The position numbers were made by a program, and so were the translations under genes. A model generated the notes under the pieces. The model was given only the letters and a program-made list of their open reading frames with translations. It was not told where the DNA came from and did not search any database. Below are positions 1 to 7,395 of a stretch of 64,000 bases of DNA, piece by piece. The stretch is taken from the NCBI GenBank assembly GCA_964463485.1, contig CAYXDO010000029.1, positions 1 through 64,000 on the forward strand, written 5' to 3'. Origin of the DNA: CAYXDO01 sp964463485. GTDB taxonomy: Bacteria; Myxococcota; Kuafuiibacteriia; Kuafuiibacteriales; Kuafuiibacteriaceae. How positions within the stretch are numbered: the first letter of the stretch is position 1; every line of letters starts with the position of its first letter.

Positions 1-54
1 CTGAGTCCGTCACCGGGTCTGAGTCCGTCACCGGGTCTGAGTCCGTCACCGGGT
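1..54. repeat. Three exact 18-bp tandem repeats
   Basis: The unit CTGAGTCCGTCACCGGGT occurs three times without mismatch, and degenerate GAGTCC-containing copies follow to about position 90. The array reaches the window edge, so its true length is unknown. The 18-bp period could encode a six-residue repeat if it belongs to a gene extending to the left, but no reading frame can be assigned here. From there to about 143 I see nothing else. Confidence 0.85.
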
Positions 55-143
55 CGGAGCGAGTCCAGTCCATCACCGAGCCCGAGTCCGCGAGGTACAG
101 CCTCGTGGCACAGGTTCCGCAAAGCAGTGGCCCGCCAGGCGGC

Positions 144-635
144 TCAGGCCGCCTCTTTCCAGCCTCCCTCCGAGGCCGTGAACGTCACGGCCACCGCCTC
201 ACCCTCTTCCTGGAGTCCGGGAAACACGTCCTCGGCGAAAGTCGAAGCCTCGGGGACGAGCTTCTGATGGACAAGTAGTCGAAGAAGCCGCTCCGCGACC
301 TTCCCCATCTTCTGACGACCGTTCTCCCAGCGGGACAAGGTCTTCGTATCCACGCCCAGCAAGGCCGTCATGTCTTCTGCCGACTTGCCGAGGAACTTCC
401 GGAGGAACCTCAACTCCTGGCCGAGAAGAGGTCTGTCGGCCTCGACGATGTGCAACGCAAGCAGGCGATGGAGCCCCTCCGGATCGGGGATCGTTACGGC
501 CCGTTCGCCGCACGCGGGGCAGACATCGAACGGGACTCCGACGAGAACAATTGGGTACGGAAGTCCCGCCAGATCGTACTCGTAGACCCCTCGCTGCGCT
601 CGAAGCTCAGCCTGGCCGCAATTGTAACACTTCAT
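144..635 (-). CDS. MqsA/YgiT-type zinc-finger HTH antitoxin
   Basis: Protein of 163 residues, expected to be the antitoxin and autorepressor of a type II toxin-antitoxin pair. The N-terminus has two CxxC pairs (CYNC near residue 3, CPAC near residue 38), the zinc-binding YgiT/MqsA pattern. The C-terminal half has an Xre-type helix-turn-helix containing LLGVDTKTLSRWENG. A longer frame runs upstream to 770, but the ATG at 635 is preferred because it begins with the zinc finger and overlaps the stop of the upstream toxin gene as ATGA, a typical coupling of toxin and antitoxin translation. The family assignment is firm; the target of the toxin and DNA binding are inferred. Confidence 0.8.
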   Translation of the reverse strand: MKCYNCGQAELRAQRGVYEYDLAGLPYPIVLVGVPFDVCPACGERAVTIPDPEGLHRLLALHIVEADRPLLGQELRFLRKFLGKSAEDMTALLGVDTKTLSRWENGRQKMGKVAERLLRLLVHQKLVPEASTFAEDVFPGLQEEGEAVAVTFTASEGGWKEAA

Positions 636-958
636 CTCTTGCTCCTTGGTTTCGTCTTGTAAACGGTGTGAACCTGTAGGTGGTCGTCCCGGACTATCAC
701 GACAACGACGTGAACGCCCCGGCGGTCCGGTGGCGCATTCCCTGGACGCTCGGTCACGCGATAACGCCACTCGCCGTTGCGCTTGTAGGCTGGCTCGAAC
801 ATCTCGGCGTTACGGAGGATCCTCGTGATGTCGAGGGCGTCGAGTCCGCGCTGTTTCATCCGCATCTGGCAGTGGGAGCGGAGCCCGACACCTGTGGGCA
901 AGAGGGCGATCCGACGAATCACCTCCTTTGCCTCGGGCATCGGGAGCGGGTGCTCCAT
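632..958 (-). CDS. DUF4258-type toxin of a toxin-antitoxin pair
   Basis: Protein of 108 residues resembling DUF4258 proteins, a small RelE/MqsR-like fold group often paired with MqsA-like antitoxins. Visible family features are a central HCQMRMKQRGLD stretch, a variable middle with paired aromatics and a C-terminal beta hairpin ending in VHTVYK. It is first in the operon and its stop overlaps the antitoxin start. The promoter and palindrome at 961-994 lie immediately upstream, leaving almost no 5' leader, so the message may be leaderless. Toxin activity (probably RNA cleavage) is inferred from family and context only. Confidence 0.72.
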   Translation of the reverse strand: MEHPLPMPEAKEVIRRIALLPTGVGLRSHCQMRMKQRGLDALDITRILRNAEMFEPAYKRNGEWRYRVTERPGNAPPDRRGVHVVVVIVRDDHLQVHTVYKTKPRSKR

Positions 959-960
959 GA

Positions 961-994
961 AGGTGATATTATGTCACCTCACGGAATAATGCAA
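961..994 (-). promoter_or_regulatory. Toxin-antitoxin promoter with palindromic operator
   Basis: Positions 961-979 form a perfect inverted repeat, AGGTGA-N7-TCACCT. Read on the minus strand, a -35-like TTGCAT (989-994) and a -10-like TAATAT (966-971) are 17 bases apart, so the -10 box sits inside the palindrome. A repressor bound there would block RNA polymerase, the arrangement expected of an autoregulated MqsA-type system, whose known operators also pair ACCT and AGGT half-sites. Confidence 0.6.
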
Positions 995-1079
995 CAGGAG
1001 TCGTGCGGAGCGAGCGTGCCGGGAGGATCTTGAAGCCGGCGTCAGGCCCGAGATCACGCGCATCGCGCTAGTTCGCAAT

Positions 1080-3854
1080 TCACCGCCCGTCGAGCGCGTC
1101 GCGCACGGACTCCAGCATCTCCTCGGGCGGACAGGGCTTCCGCAACAGCACCGTCTTCGGATCCAGATCGATGCCCGAGATCTCCGTGCTGTAGCCACTC
1201 ACAAAGATCACTTTGAGCGCCGGATCTCGCGCCTTGAGGAGCGACGCCAGCTCGAGGCCGGAGACTCCTTCCGGCATCACGATGTCCGTGAGCAGCAGGT
1301 GAATGGGTTGGCGCAACTCGAACAGCCGCAGCGCCTCCAGCGCGTGAGGAGCGTCGAAGACTTTGTACCCATTCCGTTCGAGGAACACTCGCGTCAGCTT
1401 CCGCACGGAGGGCTCGTCCTCCACCAGGAGAATCGTCTCCGTTCCCCTGCGCCTGACCCTCCCCCCCGCCATAACCTCCACCAACCCAGGCTCCACCGAC
1501 GGCAACAGCACCCGGAACCGAGACCCCTTGTTGAGCTCGCTGTCCACCAGCACCGCGCCCGCATGCTGCTTCACGATCCCAAACACCGTCGCCAGCCCGA
1601 GCCCCGTCCCCTTCCCCGGCTCCTTCGTCGTGAAAAAGGGTTCGAAGATCCTCGGCAAGATCTCCGGCGGGATCCCTACACCCTCGTCGGAGACACTCAA
1701 ACACACGTAGGGCCCGGGCTTGGCGTCGGCCTCCGCCTCCGTGAGCTCCAACCGCCGCGTCTCGATCCTGAGCTTGCCGCCCCTCGGCATCGCGTCGCGC
1801 GCGTTCACGGCCAAGTTCAACAGCACCTGGTCGATCATGCCCGCGTCGGCCCGAATCGTGAGCGGCCCAGGGCCGAGCTCGATCTGCAACCGAATGTCCT
1901 CGCCGATCACACGCCCGAGCATCTTCGCGAGGTTCGGCACGACGTCATTCAAGTCGAGCTCCCGCGTCTGCATGGCCTGTCGGCGGCTGAACAACAAGAG
2001 TTGCCGCGTGAGGTTCGCGGCCCGCTTGGCGGCGTCCCGAATCTCACCCATCGCTTCCTTGACGTCCGGCGACATCTCGACCGACGCAGCGACCTCACAC
2101 TGCATCAGGATCACCGCGAGGATGTTGTTGAAGTCATGCGCCACTCCGCCCGCGAGCTGCCCGATCGCCTCGAGCTTCTGGGCCTGACGGAGCTCACCCT
2201 CGAGACGCGCCTCCTTGGTGATGTCGCGCTTCACCGCGACGTAGTTCACGATTTTGCCCGCGGTGTCGCGCAGCGGCGAGATCGTACCCTCCTCCTCGTA
2301 CAGAGTACCGTCCTTCCGCTTGTTGGTGAATCGGCCAACCCAGACCTCGCCCCGCCGAATCGTCTGCCACAGGTTCTCGTAAAAAGCGGGGTCCTCCTTG
2401 CCGCCCTTGAGCACGCGCGGCGTCTGGCCGATGACTTCGCTCGAACGCCAGCCCGTGATCCGCTCGAACGCCGGGTTCACGTACTCGATCAGGCCCCTGG
2501 CGTCCGTGATGACGATGGCTTCGCCGGCCTGCTCCACCGCCGTGGCGAGCCGAACTTGGCGCTGCTGGGCGCGCTGCTGCTCCGAGACGTCCCGGACCGT
2601 CGCGTGGAGCACGACCCTCCCGTCGAGCTCGAACGGCGTGAGGTGCACGGTCGCCGGAAAGATGGAGCCGTCGACGCCTCGGTGCGTCCACTCGAAGTAG
2701 TTCGTACCGTCGTGCAGCGCCTGCTCGATCATGGCCTTGGCCTTGGCGCGAGAGTCGGTCCCGTCGGGCTGAGTGCCCGGAGAGAGCTCGCTCGGGTGCT
2801 TGGACAGGACGTCCGCCTCGCTCTTGCCGCGGAACGCCGCTACGGCGGCTGGGTTGGCGGCCGTGAAGCGCCAATCCGGGGGCTCCAGCGTCAAGATCGG
2901 ATCGCGAGAAGACTCGAACAGCAGCCGATACTTCGCCTCGCTCCTGCGCACGGCCTCGAGCGCCTGCTTTCGCTCCGTGATGTCGAGGTTGATGCCGGAC
3001 ATACTCACCGGGACGCCGTGCTCGTCCCTGCGAGCGCTCACGACGGCATACATCCACCGGATCTCTCCGTCGTCGCGGCGAATGCGAAACTCGCACTCGA
3101 CGGGTCGACCGCTGGACGACTGCTGCGCCCAGATCTCGTCGATGCGGGCGAGGTCCTCGAGCTCGACCCGGCTGCGCCAATCCTGGGGACTGCGCGGGTC
3201 GCCCGGACGCACGCCATACAAACGCTCGCACTCAGGCGACCAGTAAGTCTCGTGCGTCTTCAGATCCACCTCCCAAATGCCGACATGCCCGCCTTCCTGC
3301 GCGAGTATCAATCGCTGCTCGCTCCGGCGCAGCGCCCCACTGGCCTCTTCGGCGCGATTCTTCGCCGCGACCGCCTCCGCCATGAGCCGCTCGGCCTCGA
3401 CGCGGGCCGCTCGCTGCTCCTCGAGAGCCTTCGACTGGGCCTCGCGCAGCAAGATTTCGGCCTTCGTCTGCTCACCGCGCCGCCGCGCCTCTCGCCGCCG
3501 GAGCCGATGCAACACCTCCGTGAGTCCACTCACCAGCAAGCCGTTGCCCGCCAGCATCGCCCACTGGACCAGGTCGTATTGGTGGTCGATGTGAAATTGG
3601 CGCTGCGGCGGGAGCAGGAAGTACGCGGTGAGTAGCAAACAGGAGCCCGTGGACGCCAACCCAGGGCCCACGCCTCCCACGATCGAGCTCAAGACGATCG
3701 GGAACACGAAGAACACGAGCATCGGTCGGTCCCCATACGACTCGTCCATCGACATCCGAGCCAGCAAGAAGACCCCGGGCAGCGCCAGCGCGAGCGCATA
3801 CCAGCCCAGCGCTCGCATCAACGCGCCGCGAACCTCGGCACTCATGTCACTCAC
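1080..3854 (-). CDS. Hybrid sensor histidine kinase with three PAS domains
   Basis: Membrane-bound hybrid kinase of 924 residues. The first ~110 residues contain several membrane segments resembling the KdpD-type DUF4118 region. A coiled coil follows (about 110-190), then three PAS/PAC domains (about 190-300, 305-425, 430-550). The HisKA phospho-acceptor is in GGVAHDFNN near residue 570. An HATPase domain (about 680-790, with GKGTGLGLATVFGIV) precedes a C-terminal receiver (about 805-924) with acceptor Asp in LLTDIVMP. The GTG at 3854 is used; an ATG three codons later (3845) is equally possible. There is no cognate regulator alongside, so the output may pass through a phosphotransfer protein elsewhere. 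The signal is unknown. Confidence 0.92.
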   Translation of the reverse strand: MSDMSAEVRGALMRALGWYALALALPGVFLLARMSMDESYGDRPMLVFFVFPIVLSSIVGGVGPGLASTGSCLLLTAYFLLPPQRQFHIDHQYDLVQWAMLAGNGLLVSGLTEVLHRLRRREARRRGEQTKAEILLREAQSKALEEQRAARVEAERLMAEAVAAKNRAEEASGALRRSEQRLILAQEGGHVGIWEVDLKTHETYWSPECERLYGVRPGDPRSPQDWRSRVELEDLARIDEIWAQQSSSGRPVECEFRIRRDDGEIRWMYAVVSARRDEHGVPVSMSGINLDITERKQALEAVRRSEAKYRLLFESSRDPILTLEPPDWRFTAANPAAVAAFRGKSEADVLSKHPSELSPGTQPDGTDSRAKAKAMIEQALHDGTNYFEWTHRGVDGSIFPATVHLTPFELDGRVVLHATVRDVSEQQRAQQRQVRLATAVEQAGEAIVITDARGLIEYVNPAFERITGWRSSEVIGQTPRVLKGGKEDPAFYENLWQTIRRGEVWVGRFTNKRKDGTLYEEEGTISPLRDTAGKIVNYVAVKRDITKEARLEGELRQAQKLEAIGQLAGGVAHDFNNILAVILMQCEVAASVEMSPDVKEAMGEIRDAAKRAANLTRQLLLFSRRQAMQTRELDLNDVVPNLAKMLGRVIGEDIRLQIELGPGPLTIRADAGMIDQVLLNLAVNARDAMPRGGKLRIETRRLELTEAEADAKPGPYVCLSVSDEGVGIPPEILPRIFEPFFTTKEPGKGTGLGLATVFGIVKQHAGAVLVDSELNKGSRFRVLLPSVEPGLVEVMAGGRVRRRGTETILLVEDEPSVRKLTRVFLERNGYKVFDAPHALEALRLFELRQPIHLLLTDIVMPEGVSGLELASLLKARDPALKVIFVSGYSTEISGIDLDPKTVLLRKPCPPEEMLESVRDALDGR

Positions 3855-3959
3855 CGTTTCCGACCGCGACGGCGCGGTCCAAGTCTAAGCAAGGTCACTT
3901 CTTCGATCGCGCCCCGGCGATCTGTTGCTCGAGCTCGAGCCGGCCCCTCCAGTGGGGAC

Positions 3960-4289
3960 TCACGATCCCCTGTCGAGCTTGGCGATCTCGTCCCTGGCCG
4001 ACATGACCGCGGCCTCCGCCTCGCGCCAGCCCGACGGGAACTTCTCGAAGAACCCAGCATTCTCCGGTCTGTCGAAATCCACCTCGAGCCATACGCGGTC
4101 CTCGGACAGCTTGGCCCCTTCGGGCTCGTCGAGCACGAGATTCAACATCGACAGGCATCGTTGGCACCAAACCAACCACACATCGACGGCGATTTGTTTT
4201 TTTTCACCCTCGGTCCTTTCCTGGGCTTCCGCCCGGTCCTCCGAAACCCAGGGAAGGAATGCCACGAGGCCCGTGAGTAGCACCGACAC
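3960..4289 (-). CDS. Hypothetical small exported protein
   Basis: About 109 residues, family not recognised. From the GTG at 4289 the product starts with a hydrophobic stretch (VSVLLTGLVAFLPW) and a possible signal-peptidase site after AEA, followed by a short CxxC (WCQRC) and an acidic C-terminal half of ordinary composition. The frame stays open to 4814, but the upstream part has the biased look of a shadow frame. No good ribosome site precedes 4289, so the start is uncertain. It lies between the kinase and the flavoprotein gene on the same strand. Positions 4290-4513 hold nothing else I can support. Confidence 0.4.
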   Translation of the reverse strand: MSVLLTGLVAFLPWVSEDRAEAQERTEGEKKQIAVDVWLVWCQRCLSMLNLVLDEPEGAKLSEDRVWLEVDFDRPENAGFFEKFPSGWREAEAAVMSARDEIAKLDRGS

Positions 4290-4513
4290 GCGGGAACGGT
4301 TGCACGGCCATGGGGACCGCGCCGAGGCGGCGTCTCCTCGGGACTCGTAACCTGTCCAGCCCGCACCCGCGGCCTCTGCGAGTTCGCCGTAGGGTCCAAT
4401 GAGGCGGGTCAACTGCAACGTCGAGCCGTCCAGCAAAGCCACCCAGGATCGACTTGGCGCTCCGGGAGAGACGATTCGAAGTGAGTTCCTCGGCGATCGC
4501 CCCGGTGACTCAT

Positions 4514-5851
4514 TCAGCTCCCGGGCTCCTTTGACAAATCGAGCGGCCGTGCCCGAAGCTCCCGCTGCGGAACGTGATTCACGTAAGCCTGCCACCTCCA
4601 GCCGACGTCTCCCAGGAACCGATAGACCGCGTCCGGAATCCCGGGCTTGGCCATCAGCTCGATCGCCTCTCGCGGAACGGAGTGGCCAGAAGCCAGCGCT
4701 GGCGTCGCCAGCTCGAGCGCGCGCGACACATGAGTCACCGGTCCGCCCTGCTCCTCCAGCGATCGCTTCGGGTCGATCACACCGCCTCCGCCGAGCGGGA
4801 GCCCTCCGAGCCACCCGTACCCGGACTCGTCCGCGAAATGCCGGCCAATTCGAAGCGCCGTCCGAATGTGCTCGGGCTCCGGGAACCCGCAGTTCACGAT
4901 CATCGCGAAGCTCTTCTGACCGTCACCCGCCCGAGCTCTCGAAATCATCTCCAACCCATGAGTCACGAGCGCCGGAAGTGAGTCTACGTATAGCGGCGTG
5001 ACCAACACGAACAACTCCGTACCCTCGATGGCCTTCGCGCTCGCGCGCGCGCCCTCGTTGTCGTGAACGAACTCCTTGGCAAAATGAACTCGCGGCGCCA
5101 GGCCATGAGCCTCCAAGCGCCGCGAGACCCCCCGCGCGAGCACCTCGGACGCGCTCGAACCCTCCGGCTTTGCGCTCCCGATGAGAATGGACGCGCTCTT
5201 CACGGGCTCTGACCGGGAGTCCTCACCTTCGGCCGCCGCGAGCAGCTGCGCACGCAGCTCGACCTTCGATGAGATCCGCTCGCCGGGCTTCTTCGCCCGA
5301 AGCAGCATCTCCTGAAGACTATCGTCCCACGTGGAGCACGGCGGGCCCGACAACACCAGCGAGCCGCAAGCGGGTGCCATCAGGTTGATCGCATTGGCGT
5401 CGTTCAGCTCCCGAAACGTGTGCTCGACGCCAGCGGACGGCTTGGGAATCCAACCGACGGAAAAGAGCTTGGCATACCGAGCGTAGCGACCCTCGTGGTG
5501 GGTCAGCTCGAGACGTCGCACGAAGAAAGGCTCAATGAGGCAGATCGCGCGGTCAAAGGCGCGCTTGAGCGTGTACCCATACCCTCCGAAACACACCGGA
5601 CCGACCGAAACGACAGTGTCGGCGTCGTGAATCGCTTGAACGATCTCGACCTCCGCGTCTTGTGCCTTGCACCGCCCCGGAGTCCTCACCCAGCAGTCGA
5701 ACTCACCTTGACAGAAGGCGAGCCTCGTCTGCGTGAGGTCGATCTTCTTCACCTCGGAGTGCTTGCGCCACAGCGCCTTCTCCACGGCCGCGAGCAATCC
5801 GCCCATGACCTCGTTCGTCGTGTCGACCGCGCTGAGGACGAGCGCTCTCAT
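4514..5851 (-). CDS. Tandem flavodoxin-fold NAD(P)H-dependent oxidoreductase
   Basis: Protein of 445 residues made of two consecutive NADPH-dependent FMN-reductase-like (flavodoxin-fold) halves. The first begins at residue 1 (MRALVLSAVD) with a CxxxxxCW motif near residue 48 and the core VVSVGPVCFGGYGYTLKRAFD, the usual quinone/FMN-reductase pattern. The second begins near residue 220 (ASILIGSAKPEGSSA) with a matching ELFVLVTPLYVDSLPALV core. Single-domain relatives are about 180-200 residues, so this is a tandem duplication or fusion. A short CxxC-like segment in the first half may be redox active. Substrate is unknown. The gene is divergent from the one at 5975. Confidence 0.75.
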   Translation of the reverse strand: MRALVLSAVDTTNEVMGGLLAAVEKALWRKHSEVKKIDLTQTRLAFCQGEFDCWVRTPGRCKAQDAEVEIVQAIHDADTVVSVGPVCFGGYGYTLKRAFDRAICLIEPFFVRRLELTHHEGRYARYAKLFSVGWIPKPSAGVEHTFRELNDANAINLMAPACGSLVLSGPPCSTWDDSLQEMLLRAKKPGERISSKVELRAQLLAAAEGEDSRSEPVKSASILIGSAKPEGSSASEVLARGVSRRLEAHGLAPRVHFAKEFVHDNEGARASAKAIEGTELFVLVTPLYVDSLPALVTHGLEMISRARAGDGQKSFAMIVNCGFPEPEHIRTALRIGRHFADESGYGWLGGLPLGGGGVIDPKRSLEEQGGPVTHVSRALELATPALASGHSVPREAIELMAKPGIPDAVYRFLGDVGWRWQAYVNHVPQRELRARPLDLSKEPGS

Positions 5852-5974
5852 GCAAGGGGGGCGTGCAAGGACTGCTCCGCCGAGCCTCTAACCCGACAAA
5901 CGACCTCCGTTGCGCACCGCGAACGCCATACTCCCAGGAGTCCGCAGAACGTGCGCTGACACAGCGGTCGTGGT

Positions 5975-7381
5975 ATGACGACTTGGAGACTCTTGGACGC
6001 GCTCGAAGCCAGACGCGAACCTGTGCGCCCGGCAGACACAGGCCCGGCAGACCCGGGAGCCAAAGACCGCGCCATCTGTGTCTCGCTCCTTCTGACGATG
6101 ACTTGCTGCGACGACGCGGTGACTCTCCACGTGCCCGTCCCGCCGGCAAAGAGCGCGAGATCGGTGGTCTACGCGATCGCTGGGCACCTCACCGCTTCCT
6201 CGATCGACGAACCCGTGAGCTTCGAGGTGGAAGGCGACGCCCACGTCCAGATCGTCGCGCTCGCGTTCGACTCCGAGCTCACGGCGCTGGGGCTCCGCCG
6301 AGGCTTCGTCTCCCCCGAACCGTGTCGCTCGTGCCTGCTCCTCGACGAGACCGCCGCCTACTCACTCGAGAACGCACTCATCGACCAAACCTGGAGGGAG
6401 TATACCGGCGATATCGCCGTGTTCGAAGAAGCTCTGCTGCCCGATCGGGTTCGCTGCACTGGCTGCCAGGTCCTTTCGGACACCCTCGTGGACCTTTCCG
6501 ACGAGGGACTCGTGCTGTCCGCCGCCCAGCGCTCTCCGACCGAAGTCCTGGTGAGTATGTCCAGCGGGCGCTTGGGGATCGTCGGCGAAGGGGGAGCCGT
6601 CTCGTTTGGGTGCTCGATTCCGACACCCACCATGATTCACTCGGCCGGTGATCTGGTGTTCTCGGTGACCACGACCACCGGAATATCGGTGTTCGAGCTC
6701 ATCATGCAACCCGGCCCGTGCCCATCACGCGGGAGCATCAGGCTCCCTGGCCTGGGTCCCCCTCCCAACATGATTACAGGATCGCGTGACGGACGCGAGC
6801 TCTTCGCGCTCACCAGCGAGGGCTCGATCCATCGGATCGTAGATGAAGTCGTCGACGCTCGCGTGCTGAGTCTCCCCGACGATCCCACCGAGCCGACCTG
6901 GGCCGTCTACATGGGCCCAGGGAAGCTCGCGGCGGTGGCCGCCACACCCTACCTGGGACTCGTCGATGGCGCCGAGCTCGAGTTGGTCCCCCTTCGCTTC
7001 GAGAACATCCAACCGACCGGCGACTCGGTCGCCTTCGATCCAAAGCGTGGTGTGCTCGTCGGTACCGGCTCTCATGGCATCGCCCTCGTGACCTCCGGCT
7101 CCCGCGAGCTCCTCAGCTCTGGCCGAGTGCGCGCAGGCGTTCGCGCGATCGGCGCGCGCGAAGACGGATTCATCGCGATCGATCGAAACGCCTTCCTCAG
7201 TCAACACATCTGGGGCGTCGGAGAGTGCTCCGACCTCGCGCGAAGCCTCGATACCATCGCGTCCCCTTCGTTCCACGCTCGGTTCATAGGCGTCTTGCGG
7301 CGCTCGTTCGTGGTGCCCGTACCCATGACGCCCAACGTCGTGATGATCGAGCCAGACGACTCGTGCAACTCAAACCCCTGA
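5975..7381 (+). CDS. Hypothetical exported protein, possibly beta-propeller
   Basis: Up to 468 residues, no family recognised. After a doubtful N-terminal segment comes a hydrophobic run (CVSLLLTMTCC, about residues 35-45) that could be a lipoprotein or secretory signal, then a long region rich in beta-strand patterns. Repeated motifs such as GLVLSA, GLVDGAE and GIALVTSG suggest blade-like repeats of a propeller. Cysteines occur in pairs (CRSC, CTGC), fitting an exported disulphide-bonded protein. The start is uncertain: ATG 5975 or GTG 6023. It ends 14 bases before the lipoprotein gene at 7396, so the two are probably co-transcribed. Confidence 0.65.
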   Translation: MTTWRLLDALEARREPVRPADTGPADPGAKDRAICVSLLLTMTCCDDAVTLHVPVPPAKSARSVVYAIAGHLTASSIDEPVSFEVEGDAHVQIVALAFDSELTALGLRRGFVSPEPCRSCLLLDETAAYSLENALIDQTWREYTGDIAVFEEALLPDRVRCTGCQVLSDTLVDLSDEGLVLSAAQRSPTEVLVSMSSGRLGIVGEGGAVSFGCSIPTPTMIHSAGDLVFSVTTTTGISVFELIMQPGPCPSRGSIRLPGLGPPPNMITGSRDGRELFALTSEGSIHRIVDEVVDARVLSLPDDPTEPTWAVYMGPGKLAAVAATPYLGLVDGAELELVPLRFENIQPTGDSVAFDPKRGVLVGTGSHGIALVTSGSRELLSSGRVRAGVRAIGAREDGFIAIDRNAFLSQHIWGVGECSDLARSLDTIASPSFHARFIGVLRRSFVVPVPMTPNVVMIEPDDSCNSNP

Positions 7382-7395
7382 GGCGACGACGAACC

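Noticed and set aside
1..143. CRISPR array at the window edge
   Set aside because: Repeats are directly adjacent with no spacers, so it is a simple tandem repeat.
1299..3635. Very long plus-strand open frame (778 residues) opposite the hybrid kinase
   Set aside because: Arg/Leu/Pro/His-biased composition without any motif; an antisense shadow of a GC-rich gene with clear PAS, HisKA and receiver domains.
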